A DNA stretch of 64,000 bases from Galerina marginata (Eukaryota > Basidiomycota > Agaricomycetes > Agaricales > Galerinaceae). The position numbers and the translations under genes were made by a program. The DNA lies in NCBI GenBank assembly GCA_023014335.1, contig JAECYW010000024.1, positions 1,116,001 to 1,180,000 of the forward strand. The letters are read 5' to 3'. Under the pieces are notes generated by a model. That model was not told the origin of the DNA. It worked only from the letters and a program-made list of their open reading frames with translations, and searched no databases. Of this stretch, positions 1 to 10,620 are shown in pieces. Every line of letters begins with the position of its first letter. The stretch's first letter is position 1.

Positions 1-2
1 AT

Positions 3-978
3 CCTTTATTCCTCCAGATCATGGAACTTGTTACCAAAACCTGGGTGATGGGGACAAAATTGGAATTTTCCATCTTTGCATGGTCGGAGGATTTCCATTT
101 TACAAATAATCGAACATTTGAAACTTGATTCGTCAAGCCGTTCGTCACTCCTTTCATCACGTCGCTCGATTTACACTATGTGTACGACGTTCCGCTCACC
201 CTGTTTTCTCATTGCCCGCATTTGGTGGATCTCTCTTTGATATGGGTTACAGTGGAAGCTTCAACTCGGTTTAATGACATTGCTGTTGACCGATCCTTAC
301 GCTCTCGACCACATAACTTTACGTTCGAATCATTGGATAAATCGTTCCGAGCGCTGTCAGCGACCTCCATTGACTTCAGTCACTTGCAGTATCTTTCCGC
401 CTCTGTTTATCTGTCGGACGAAATACCAGACCTGAACTTTATCCTCGAAGCCTCATCTAGCTCGCTAAAGTATCTCGACCTCGAATTTGGTACGCTGATC
501 ATTCCCAAGTATCATTTGAACGCCATACTAAGTAAAGACCATAACAGAGGAACTTGAAGAACATCTTTCTGCTGTGTGGGATCTCAGCAGGATTCCCAAC
601 CTCGCTCAGTTGACCTTGTCTGTGGTTAACTTAGACACTGTCGACGATGAAGACCCATTCGCAGACCTGTGCAATCTGCTGCGGACATTTTGCAGTGAAA
701 CAACCAAAATAAAGACGATTGCCTTCGGCTTTATGGGAAAGCTCGACGCTTCCTGGAAGCTTTCGGCATACTTGGAAAAACTTGAAACCGGTCGCCCCCT
801 TAGTACCGTGTTAGCCAAGATTGCCGAAAAGAAACCGCTGGAGGTAATAATTAGGTTGGATCTCACTGCTGAAGCGGAGAGAATAGAAGAGTTGGAGACT
901 TGGACAGCGGACAATTCGCGGCTTATGAGACAGTTAAGTCCCAACGTTTCCCTAGAGTATGATTACAATTTGCATTAG
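3..978 (+). pseudogene. F-box-like family A gene 1, nonsense-mutated, 5' end outside window
   Basis: The first 480 bases read in one frame as the middle of the subfamily A protein (FTNNRTFET, then FVKPFVTPFITSLDL). A TGA at 126-128 interrupts this exactly where the paralogs at 14.6 and 16.7 kb have arginine, which fits CGA to TGA. The rest stays open: exon to 489, GT intron 490-547 ending ACAG, and a last exon 548-978 starting EELEEHLSAVWDLSRIPNL and ending YDYNLH. The F-box end of the gene lies upstream of the window. The phase 1 intron position matches the other A genes. A frame kept open on both sides of a single stop suggests recent inactivation. Readthrough or a sequencing error are the alternatives. 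Confidence 0.75.
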
Positions 979-1289
979 ACCTTTGTCCAGCAATGAACGT
1001 CTTTTCCTGTGTTTTTCTCAACGAAGTGATTGCGAAGGATTTCAGGCCCCAGTCCTTCAAAAAAAATAATTGTGCATTACAATTTTCGCCCCCTCGTGTA
1101 AATACATGCCTGCTTCGTCAAAGCCCTCTCCATGGTTGCCGATATGCCCTTTTGCTACCAGGACTCCTTTGACTTCAATTCGACTTACCAATATTTCGCG
1201 TCAACCAAGTTGAACCAACGGTCACCTGATCGTTACAACACGCTTTAAATTCATCTGTTCAACAACATCTCTTTGCTTGCCTTCCCATC

Positions 1290-2611
1290 ATGTCTTCAAG
1301 TTTTGCCCCGTTTTCCCATCTCTCCCAGGAGCTTATAGACGAGATCATCGACTCGGTTCTCGATAGACCGGGTACAGCAATGATAAAACCCACAAAGTCC
1401 CACCTTTGCGCTTTAGCACTGGTGTGCAGCGGCTTCCGACACCGCGCACAGAAGCACATATTCTATTCGATGGAAATTTTAAGTCAGACAAGGCAGGCAA
1501 GTTATAGGGACGGAATCAACGCCTTACATGCCATCTTGCAGGAGAATCCCAAGATCGCTTCCTACGTTCGTTGGATACGCTTCCAAATCCACTCAAATCC
1601 TATCGGGTGGGCCTTTGATGATCCTTTGTTCCTTCAAATCATGGAGCTCATCACGAAAACCTGGGCGCAAGGGATGGAACTGTCGCTATCCATTTCTGGG
1701 TGGTCAGGCGATTCCCAGTTGTCTAACAATCGTTCCTTCGAAATGCGATTCGTCAAGCCATTTGTTACTCCATTCATTACCTCTATCTACTTAACCTTTA
1801 TACACAACATTCCGCTTTGCTTGGTCTCCCATTGCCCACATCTCAAGGAATTGACGTTGAATTCGGTGTCAATGGAAGCAGCACGGCCGCTCAACGCCAT
1901 GGCTATTGACAATTCCCTCCGCCCTCGACCCCAAAAGTTTACTTTTGAATCACATGGCGATACAATCCGATTCCTGACAGCAACATACATTGACTTCAGT
2001 CACTTGCAACAACTTACTGTTTCTGGCTATACTTCCCTTTTGGAAGAACTGCCGGACATAATGAGCATCCTCGATGCCTCTTCTAATTCGCTAGAGTGCC
2101 TAGAGCTCGAGTGTGGTACGCTGATCGTTCCCAATTGTCATTTAAAATCTTCTAAGCAACAATCGCAACAGTGGCAGTGGAAGGGCAACTTTCTACTTTC
2201 TATGATCTCAGCAGGATCCCCAACCTCGTCATATTATCCGTATCTGTGGTGGACCTGGACATCGTCGACTTATTCACCGATCTTTGCAATCTGCTGCGTA
2301 CAATCTCCAGCAGAAAAAATAAGCTGAAGACGATTGCACTCGGCTTCGAGGGAATTATAGATATTCCGTCGAGCCTCGAGGGATATTTGACTAGACTTGA
2401 AACTGGGCGTCCCCTCAGCACAGCGCTAGGAGAAATAGCTGGGCGGGAACAGCTAGAGGTAAAAATTGGACTGGAAATTCTGTTGAACGACAGTAGGGAA
2501 ATGACAGGGAAGCGGAAAGAGGAGATGGAGCGTTGGGTGGCCAAAAATGTGGGCCTCATGGCAAAATTTAGTTCAAATATTTCCCTAGTGTTTAACTACG
2601 ATTTCATCTGA
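1290..2611 (+). CDS. F-box-like/LRR-like protein, subfamily A (intact)
   Basis: Two exons, 1290-2115 and 2172-2611, joined across a 56-nt GT-AG intron in phase 1, give 421 residues. The start is the ATG of MSSSFAPFSHLSQELIDEII; the stop follows VFNYDFI. Residues about 8-60 have the hydrophobic pattern of an F-box (LSQELIDEIID, then ALVCSGFRHRAQKH). The middle contains FVKPFVTPFIT and the second exon contains DLSRIPNL and DLCNLLRTI, shared with the copies at 1, 11, 14.6 and 16.7 kb. F-box proteins normally link a substrate to the SCF ubiquitin ligase through Skp1. That role is inferred from a weak N-terminal match, and no defined C-terminal repeat is obvious. Confidence 0.85.
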
Positions 2612-2734
2612 ATGGTCGCATTAGAGAATGGCGGCATCTGTGCTTGTACAATTTACATCTTAACCTTGTGACCAGAGAAACTAAACAAGATGAAAAAGGA
2701 GAGACACAAATGAGAGGACTACTACAATCTAGGT

Positions 2735-4567
2735 TTAAATCGGAAGCCTGTGTACCAAACTGACCAATTTATCTTTGGTCCTCATCTCAATCAACACATT
2801 GTCCGTCACATCCTCTGGGCCAAGCACCTCCGTCTCCACAGTTTTTCTCCCCAGCCCAACAATCGTGCGGTTCAGCTGGCGCTCAAGGATCTCCTCAAGG
2901 GCATCCCAATCAGGTTCCTGTCGCTGCGCGACGGACGCCGCCCCAAGTTTCGCCAACGCCTTCGTACGGTCGTTCCCCACATCCCCATTCCGGCACTGAA
3001 CGTAGGCGATGACGACTTGCTGCCCAAAGTTGGCCCTCGCTTCCAGGTATTTGGAGATGCACCTGAGGATGCCACGGTTTTTTACCGGCCGCCCGCTGCT
3101 GGTCTGCCAGTTGTTGGCTTTCCACACTTGGACTTGACCTTTAAAACCTGCATTTCAAGTTATTGGGTACGACAAGAGAGAACAGCAAGACGGACTGACA
3201 AGATATACAGTAGTAAGACGTCGTCCTGATGAGGAGCGGCTTTTGTGTGATTTCAGTCGTCTCCAGGAGGCGTAGAATGGCCTGACGAACGCGAGTTTAG
3301 AGCAGGAACAACAATCACTAAAAAATGTCGACATACCAAGAGTTCAGCTTGTTGGCTTGTCTGCTTTCCGTAACATCTCTCGGACAGGTTTCTAGAGAGA
3401 TCGAACAAGTGACGGCTCAACCTGTATTTCCACTGAAAAAAACATCTGAACACCCACCTAGGGTCCTCACGCCCCCACCATACACCGAGACCTGCCTCTG
3501 CACTTGACCCACCGGTTCCAGTACAGAAACCAGCTGTATACGCGACATCCCACCCCGGATCGGCCGCAAGTGAAGGATCCGGAATTCCGGGTTCCAGACA
3601 GGGCGGTGGTGGTGCTAGTGCTGACGTTGATCCAACCTGGCTGCTGTCTTGTAGACGAGAAACGTCAGAACTCGGGCTACGAGCGGGAGAGCTTGAAGGC
3701 GGCGTTCGGGGCTGGGATTGGGGAATAGTATAAGGGGCATCTTTATACACTCTTAGTTCATAGGATATGAGAAGAGTTGGTTCGTGGCTTACATCTAGGT
3801 CCTCGAGATGCTGGTACTGGTACTGGGCTGACTGAGCGCACGTTTTGTGGGCGCAGGACATCAGAAGTTGGAGTTTGATGACGAGCTCGAGAGCTCGAGG
3901 CCGCAATTTGCGGTTGAGGGATATTATACGATGCATCTGTACTTCCTGTAAGTTATTGCAATGTGAGAGGAGCACATTCGTGGCCTACACCTAGGTGCCC
4001 GAGATGGTGATACTAATACTGGGCTAACTGACCCCAAATTTCGTAGACTCGGGGCATCGGAATTGGGGGGCGTTCGGTGACGAGCAGGAGAGCTTGAAGC
4101 CGCAACGTGTAGGTGAGGCATATTATACGGTGCATCTGTACGGCCTATAAGTTATCTAGATCTAGATGTGAGAGGAGTAGAGTCGTAGCTTACATCGAGG
4201 TCCACGAGATGCTGGTACCGGTACAGGACTGACTGAGCGCATATGTCGTGGACGCGGGGCAACAGGGAAAGGGGGTGTCCGATGACGAGCAGGAGAGCTC
4301 TGGCGCGCAGACTGAATCTGAGGTGGAGAATCGGCGTAAAGGGTATCTAAACGTGCTCTGAGTTGTGTGGAACACGAGAGGAGAGGAATAGGCCTCACAC
4401 ATGGGAGGGGGCGTTTCAGGTCGCGGTATTTCCGCGGGAGCTGGTGCAATTGGCGCTGGTAAAGGTGCTGGGGGTGCTTGGACTCGTGGTGGGGGCACTA
4501 CTTCAGGCTCTCGGGCAAGCATATCGGCTAAAGGAACTCCGTAGGCGAAAAGCGCTGCTTCTTCCAT
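2735..4567 (-). pseudogene. degenerate RNase HI-domain gene (catalytic residues lost)
   Basis: Reading leftward from about 3700, exons 3458-3975 (3' part), 3337-3391, 3209-3281 and 2735-3147 splice in frame through GT-AG introns. They give AGLGVWWGREDPR, NLSERCYGKQTSQQAELL, AILRLLETTEI, WQTSSGRPVKN and CRNGDVGNDR. These are the landmarks of eukaryotic-type RNase HI, which cuts RNA in RNA:DNA hybrids. Of the four catalytic acids only Glu (QQAEL) remains. The YTDG position reads YTAG, the TDS position reads TTS, and the last Asp (GNDxxD) is Lys. The N-terminal part up to an ATG at 4567 is Ser/Pro/Arg-rich and made of tandem exon-like repeats whose splice phases do not all agree. I read it as a dead or non-catalytic relic. 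No reverse transcriptase lies nearby. Confidence 0.6.
3782..4390 (-). repeat. three ~200-bp tandem repeats (exon plus intron units)
   Basis: Three direct repeats begin near 3782, 3978 and 4183, with periods of 196 and 205 bp. Each contains TCGT(A/G)GC(T/C)TACA, a GAGATG(C/G)TG segment and an ACTGA(C/G) segment on the plus strand. On the minus strand each encodes SSPARHRTPP-like sequence followed by SVSPVPVPASRGPR, then a donor-like GTAAGC or GTAGGC and an acceptor-like AG before TDAxYN. The N-terminal region of the RNase H relic therefore grew by duplication of an exon together with its intron. At least one junction would give a stop, in keeping with decay. Confidence 0.7.
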
Positions 4568-4619
4568 CGAAAAAAATCTTTTGAATTTCGCGCCTGCGAA
4601 ACCCTTAACCTGGCGTTCG

Positions 4620-6600
4620 CATTCGTGCCTATAAGAGATGGGTTACCACTCAACACTTCATGTTATGGAAGCCTGAATGTCGATTTACACACCATGAGTT
4701 GTACACCCCGGGCATCCTGCCTTTATTGACGGCGTAATACCCACCTTTTGGTCGGTTTGAGGGCATTTTGGCTTGATTTGAGCGCTTCTGCCTTGCGGTT
4801 CTTTATGGGTGAGGTGACAGGTACGTGGGTGGTGGTTGGCAATAAACAGACACGTCCTTGACATTGTCACGCCGGTAAGTACAAATAGATGCGTCAAGCG
4901 AGAGTCACCTGATCGTGACGAGAAGTCGCGTCGTAATTGACACTCAGGCTGTCCGTACTATGCAAACCGAACCTGGGCTAAATTCATGAGAGCTATTGTG
5001 TAGAACTAGAATCGCAAGTCACTTACAGCGACCGGAAAACTTTTTTTTTTGGAACCGTCATCCCAAGATCGTCCTTACAGGACCAAAGACGCCAGGATAT
5101 GGTTCACAAACCATCTGATTGCATACTAGCCATGCTGATAGTATTTTCAGTTAGAAAAGCATCGCTGGAAAAATATCGAAATACCACAGATTATCGCCCT
5201 CTTTCTTCCATGTTGAAGAAAGCGTCGCAGACGTCATAAAAGCATACCCAGGTGTCTGTGCTGAGAAATTAGGCCGATATACTTTAATATTCTCAGTCAG
5301 AACAGCACCGCTGGAAAAAATCAAAATACCGCAGATCATCGTCCGCTGGGTTGGCCTTCAAATTTCAGTCAAAAGTAGACTTAGAACGTGTGGGCTTTGA
5401 GTACGAGCACGACAGCACCACGAGGTCGGGACTAGCATCTGAACCGAAAAAGAAAAAGCTTCAGATGATATGCAAAAGCGGCATCACAGAAAGAAAGAGA
5501 CCCAACTCAGGTTCGAAAGCGACGTCCTTCTTGAACTGCTTAAAAGGTTCTGAGAATCAGACAAAAACTTGAGAGGTCTGCAGACCCACCAGCGGCGGCG
5601 AAGTAATGTCCTGGAGTGAAGTTGTGCGATCATAATCGTCGACAAAATCAATTCTCTAAAAGGCACGAATAAGCTCCAGACATTCTACTTTTTCGAGCAC
5701 AAAATCACGTACCAGAATTAGTCCGTGTACAAGCGGGACCACAGTGACCCTCGCATGCCTTACGTAGGTGAATATCGAGAACTTTGATCTGCGTGCCGCT
5801 GAATGAATTTTTAGTTCCAGAAAAAATACAGGACGTATGAAGAAAGCGGTAGCCCAGAAGGATCTTTTGCCTGGCAAACGTCCTTCTAAATCACTCAGTA
5901 GGTTCGGAGGACAAGACGAAAATCTTGGGGACATTGTTGGAACGAACAGCGGGTGCCCAGAGAAGCAATATTAATGTCCTGAAGTGAAGTTGTAAGTTCA
6001 ACATTGAGTCTCCATGAAAGGCAGGAATAAGCTCCAGACATTCTAGCGCAAAATCACGTACAAAGATTATTTCTTCTCAGTTCGGAGGGCCCAGTAAGCG
6101 AATCCCTGCGCGGCTGAACGGATTTTGAGTCAGTAAACAGAGGACGAAAAGCCTGCCTTGACGTACATCTCATCTGGATCTGACTCGCCGGTAGAGTCAG
6201 ACAATCAGCCGCAACGTCGTTCAATTTCAATTCCGATTCCGATTTCGAGTTAGATCTACGACGCAGACTGTGGCCGTATCACTGTGAGCAGTCAGTACAA
6301 TAACACCAACACGACGTCGGCATTTGAAAGCAAGAGAAAGAAAAACTTCAGATAACATTCGAGTTCGGCAAAAGATGGAATCCGAAGCGATTTAGAAGAT
6401 CACTCGGATGTCTTTTCAAATTCAGATTCCTAGAAGTGTTTGACCACAAACGTTGACACGTCCTCCGATGCTCGTTCCTCAGGCAAAGAAATTATCCTGT
6501 TTCATTTCATGCACCAGATATCACGCATACGAACAGCACAAACAGCGAAATCAACTCTCTATGTACAATAACAAAAAAAAAAGAATCAGCCAAGTCACGA
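4620..6600. other. non-coding region with degenerate direct repeats
   Basis: I find no supported gene here. Diverged direct repeats are visible. AATGTCCT(G)GAGTGAAGTTGT near 5605 recurs near 5973, followed in both by AATAAGCTCCAGACATTCTA and AAAATCACGTAC, with a period of about 350-368 bp. CATC/TTGAAxC-(A)AGAAAxAAA-CTTCAGAT near 5440 recurs near 6320. A shorter pair, GCACCGCTGGAAAAA-like, lies near 5160 and 5300. This looks like an old, strongly mutated tandem array or decayed gene. No terminal inverted repeat or transposase was seen. Confidence 0.45.
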
Positions 6601-6620
6601 TCCGATGCACACAAGACCGC

Positions 6621-7201
6621 TCACCAAGCTCCTTCTCCTTCTCGCTTCCCATCCTCCTCCCCCTCCCCCTCTCCCTCCCTCCTCACAGGCAACGGAACAG
6701 CAGTAACATCCCCCCTCCTAAAAACCCTCCTCCCCGCCCTAACAACCCTCAAGCGCGACTTACACCACGGATCCGGACACGCGATCTCGGCATCCGTCTC
6801 CATCCAGTCGTGTGGGTTCATGTTGGGGATGAGGCGCTGTTTGGCTGCTAGGAGGGGGAGGACGGAGGCTTTTTGTTTGGTGTGGGTCAGTGAGTGGATT
6901 TCAGTGGAGGGGGGTAAGAAGACGTGGGTAAGAAAGGAAGAGGGGAGGGTGAGAGGGTAAGAAAGAGCGCACCGAGGGAGTAGATCGAGATCCCCTGCCC
7001 AGGGGGGAGGTACATCATCTCGCCTTGGAGCACGAAGTGGTCCCCTGGTTTGGCGCCGCAGAGGATGCGTTCTCCCGGGGGACAGATGACTTCGACGCGG
7101 AGGTCGTATAGCTCGAAGGAGGCGTCGGCGCCGTTTGGGTCGGCGTTTGGTTTTGGGGTTGACGTTGGTTGAAGTGGGGTCTGCGTTTGAGTATCTGTCA
7201 T
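6621..7201 (-). CDS. TIGR04076-family protein
   Basis: Exons 6973-7201 and 6621-6868 join in phase 1 across a 104-nt intron to give 158 residues. The start is the ATG of MTDTQTQTPLQ. Residues about 30-75 read YDLRVEVICPPGERILCG, GDHFVLQGEM and YLPPGQGISIYSLA. The second exon continues VLPLLAAKQR, DWMETDAEIACPDPWCKS. This pattern (paired cysteines in the first half, then DW..TD..IACPDP.C) is how I recall the uncharacterised TIGR04076 family found in bacteria and basidiomycetes. The C-terminal tail after VVRAG is Glu/Gly/Arg-rich and probably disordered. The function is unknown. It is transcribed in the same direction as RPS17 downstream of it. Confidence 0.8.
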
Positions 7202-7488
7202 GGTACTGATCAGAAAAGGATAATCAGTAGCTTAGTTTCCTTTTGCGTTATATCATTCCTTGAGAAAGAAGCTGCTCAATTTGCTCAGGCGCGTGATGGT
7301 AGAAAGAAAGAAAAGGTTCTCTTTTAGGGTTCGGGTTCGAGTTGCGTGTAAAAGCAGAGAGAATGAATACATGGCGTGCAGCATACTTCGAATAGCATAG
7401 CATAGCATATCAAACCATACACCAACCAACTACCGTGTACACAAAGAGTCAAGTGAAAGCCAAGTCAAGGCGGGTGTTCTGCTCGCAC

Positions 7489-8201
7489 TCATGTCCGGCC
7501 TGCACCAGCACCGGCACCAGGCACGTTCCTTCGCTCGCGGCGGGGCGCCCGCTCGGCAGTGGCGAGGATGGGGTTGATCACGTTGACAGCGAGGGAGTCG
7601 AAGTTGAGCGAGTCCAGGAGGGCCTTTACACCAAATCCAGATAAACCCATCAGAAATCTGGAGAAGCTACTACAAGGACAAGGACAAGGACAACGCACCT
7701 TGGTATCAGGATCCACCTCAAGCCCAGTCGCCGTCGTATCAAGGGCCGATATCTCAGGAACGTAGTTATCCTTCCGCTCGCGCTCTTCTTCCTGGAGCTT
7801 GAAAGAGATACCGCGGACGGGGCCGCGCTGGATACGCTTCATCAAGTGCGTGGTGAAGCCTGAGATTTTGTTGCGCAGGCGCTTGGAGGGTACGACGGCC
7901 TGTAAGTAAGTAAATTAATCAGCATCAGCACGGCTCTTCCGGGTGATTGAGATTGAGAGCGAGTTACGCACGACTTCATCGATGATCCGCTTGTTCGTGT
8001 GGAAGTCGAGGGTGAGGCGGGGGTAGCTGTTCCACAAAACACCTCTCAGCCCTCGATTCGCCCCAGCTTAGCAGGACTATGCTACTCACTATTTTTCGAT
8101 CAGGACTCTAGAAGCCCTCTTGGTGGTTTTGGTACGAACGCGACCCTACCATACACCATCAGCACTTCACCGTACACAGCATCACAGAAAGAACCCACCA
8201 T
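7489..8201 (-). CDS. RPS17: 40S ribosomal protein S17 (eS17)
   Basis: Five exons: 8199-8201, 8090-8145, 7972-8026, 7699-7899 and 7489-7623. The first is the ATG alone, followed at once by GTGGGT; the next starts [19 protein letters not shown]. All phases agree and yield 149 residues with the eS17 landmarks [40 protein letters not shown] and [12 protein letters not shown]. eS17 is a structural protein of the small cytosolic ribosomal subunit. The C-terminus ends in a Gly/Ala-rich tail. An intron directly after the start codon is also known for yeast RPS17. The gene faces RPS22 head-to-head. Confidence 0.97.
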
Positions 8202-8598
8202 ATTGGATTAAGCGACTTTTTGCGTTCGGTCGAAGAGGAGAGTGGGTCTTGACGTCGAGCGGAAAAGTGGGAGGTATTGGGGAGACGGCTGTCGGAGGTT
8301 GCCGGTGTGGCTTGGGTGGTACTGTATAGTTGGGTTTTCAGCCACTGGTTGCCTAATTCGGAATACCCAGTCTTGTGTGTTTTTCGTTTTCCATTCCTTC
8401 TCCACCGTCGTCGTTGTCGTCGTCCTCAAGACCTTCAAGGTAAATATCCCAGGACCAGCAGTCTTTTTTCCTCTCAAGCCTGTTTGACTCGTGCTTTCCG
8501 TAGCACGACACTCATTCTGGGCTCTGGCATCTTGCTTACATCTCTCCTCTTCTCTCAGTACCCTTTGTCGACGCTAAATCCAAAATCCAAAGTCCAAA
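8202..8598. promoter_or_regulatory. shared intergenic promoter region of RPS17 and RPS22
   Basis: Only 397 bp separate the start codons of two divergently transcribed 40S ribosomal protein genes. The RPS22-proximal part is pyrimidine-rich, as is usual for ribosomal protein promoters. I see no clear TATA box. A bidirectional arrangement would favour matched output of two subunits of the same particle. This is inferred from spacing only. Confidence 0.6.
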
Positions 8599-9427
8599 AT
8601 GGTCCGAGTATCCGTCCTTGTGCGCTCTCATCCTCCTTTTGCCGCTCTATCGTTGCTCACGATGATCTAGAACGACTGTTTGAACAACATCGTCAACGCC
8701 GAGCGCCGTGGAAAGCGCCAGGTGCTCATCCGCCCTTCCTCAAAGGTTGTGGTTAAATTCTTGAGCGTCATGCAGCGTCATGGTAAGCCTCTTGCTCTTG
8801 CTCTTGCCCTCGCTCTTGGTCTTTCGCTCTCTTGTCCATCCCTTTTACCTCGGAATATAACTACGATTGGCGCGACTTTCCACTTCCACGCGTTCTTCGT
8901 TTTAAGTCTCCGAAAAATCGACTGTAACCCCGTCTCTGAATAACCATACAGCGTGTGTTCTCCCCTCCCCAGGAACACGAGTTCACAGATGAGACTACAC
9001 CCTTCCTTGCTTCCTCCTTGTCATTCCCTTCTTTACCCTCCTATTTTACGTTTCCGCTATCGGAACATGTGCTAATAACCAATACCCTCCAGGCTACATC
9101 GGCGAATTCGAGATCATAGACGACCACCGCGCCGGCAAAATCGTCATCCAGCTCAACGGGCGGCTCAACAAAACAGGCGTCATATCCCCCCGGTTCAACA
9201 TCCAGCACACCCAGATCGAGTCCTGGGTCAACTTGCTCCTCCCCGCTAGAGGGTTCGGGATTATCATCCTCGTGCGTGTCGCCTGCTTGTGCTCTTGTCT
9301 TCGTTTATTCTACTTCAACTGATTGTGGTTATGATCATGTTGTTAGACCACCTCGTCGGGTATCCTCGACCACGAAGAGGCCCGTCGCAAGAACGTCGGT
9401 GGGAAGCTTTTGGGATACGTGTATTGA
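8599..9427 (+). CDS. RPS22: 40S ribosomal protein S22 / S15a (uS8)
   Basis: Four exons, 8599-8619, 8671-8782, 9093-9271 and 9347-9427, join in consistent phases to a 130-residue protein, the usual length for uS8. It starts [20 protein letters not shown] and contains [44 protein letters not shown] and [14 protein letters not shown], ending LLGYVY. uS8 binds the central domain of 18S rRNA in the 40S subunit. The second intron is 310 nt, much longer than its neighbours. I looked there for a snoRNA and saw none I could support. Confidence 0.97.
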
Positions 9428-9470
9428 TTAGTTCGATGACAATCTTACCTTTCGGGCGTTATGATCATGA

Positions 9471-9716
9471 TCATCTATGTTTTCCTACCATGCTGATATC
9501 GTTTGAATAAGATGCATCATATGTTGCCCACATTTTGCGTGAATTCTTTTTGTCGAGGATGAGGGCGCAAGTGGGTTTGATTGGGTTGTCGTTGAGATTT
9601 CCTTGTTCTTCAGCTGACCTGAACTTCTCGCGCATGTCCTCGTTCTTTCCTGGGCCGTATCGACCTTCTAGTCCGGTTAGCGCAACTAAGCTCGTTTGAC
9701 CTTTGGTGAAACACAA
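9471..9716 (-). other. antisense open frame duplicated with RPS22 (unknown)
   Basis: An 81-codon open frame lies on the minus strand just past the RPS22 stop. It reads LVALTGLEGRYGPGKNEDM, then NPIKPTCALILDKK. A diverged copy lies at 10690-10885 and reads LVVLTGPEGRYGPGKNEDI, then, after a frame change, PSKPSCAVIVDEE. The changes between copies mostly preserve amino-acid type, suggesting the segment once encoded protein. I do not recognise the family and cannot see a start or splice partners. It could be the last exon of a gene that entered the locus with the duplication. Confidence 0.35.
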
Positions 9717-10045
9717 AACCAGGAGTTGCTTTCCTCCCGCAATGCAGAACGGTACGCATCAATCAATCATTGTACGCCTCAACTTCAAGCTAACACAAAA
9801 ATAAACACAAAATAGCCACGAACACCTGCCGCTCATTCTTGTTCTTGTTCTCGTTCTCCTTCGCTGCCTTTGGTCGGGTGGGGTGTTCCTCGTCCTAGAT
9901 CTTCCGGAAGTCGGGACTGGCCACCCTCTGTTGTTGTCCGCCTCGGCCTGCTGCCAGTGGTACGAGAACGGGCCCGGGAGTCATGCGTGCAATCCAAGTT
10001 AACCACGAGATGAACGCCCTTACATACCAGGTCTAGGTCTAGAGC

Positions 10046-10620
10046 GTGTCATTCGTTCTATCTGCATGCATATGTGTTCGCCTCTGTCTTGCTTGGCCTT
10101 CTTCAACTAAACATGCTTCCAATAAAACCACCTCATCTGGTTACTGGTATCTTCGACCACTGGCACGAAGGGCCCCGTCGCAATTTAAAGCCCTCTCCAG
10201 GATCACGAGTTCAGAAGATGCTCCCACACTGGCAGTCTTCCCTTCTTTCCCATTTTTTTTTCATGCTCTTCATTCCGCCTTTCAATTTGATTTTGTGCTG
10301 ATCGTCATCTTGTCTGAATCTGCAGGCTACATCGGCGACTTCGCGACCACCGCGCAGGCAAAGTCGTCATCCAGCTCAAAGACCGCTTGAACAAGATCGG
10401 GGTATTCTCCCCCCGGTTCAACATCCAGCACAATCCAGGTCGAGTTCTGGGTCTGGGTCGACTTGGTCCCTCCGGCTAGAGGGTTTGGGATTATCATCCT
10501 TGTGCGTCCATCTCTCTTTTGGTGTTTCATCGGTCTAGATATTGACTGATTATACTGTTAGACCACCTAAGTATCTTCCACCACGAAAAAGCCCGTCGCC
10601 TTTTGGGGTGCGTGTATTAG
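10046..10620 (+). pseudogene. partial, scrambled RPS22 pseudogene copies
   Basis: Two pieces of RPS22 recur here. 10070-10185 resembles intron 3 plus exon 4 (ACCACCTCATCTGGTTACTG, then GACCACTGGCACGAAG). 10195-10620 resembles the end of intron 2, exon 3 (GGCTACATCGGCGACTTCG, TCCCCCCGGTTCAACATCC, GAGGGTTTGGGATTATCATC), intron 3 and exon 4 (AAGCCCGTCGCCTTTTGGGG). Small deletions and insertions break the frame, for example about 9 nt lost after GGCGACTTC. The similarity continues into the 3' flank to about 10885. Introns are retained, so this arose by DNA duplication rather than reverse transcription. Confidence 0.8.

Noticed and set aside
2735..3457. RNase H domain as evidence for a retrotransposon
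   Set aside because: The motifs fit cellular RNase HI, the gene has several spliceosomal introns, and no reverse transcriptase, integrase or LTR is nearby.
8783..9092. snoRNA inside the long second intron of RPS22
   Set aside because: Yeast RPS22 introns can host snoRNAs, but I found no C/D box pair in the right order and no convincing H/ACA hairpins.
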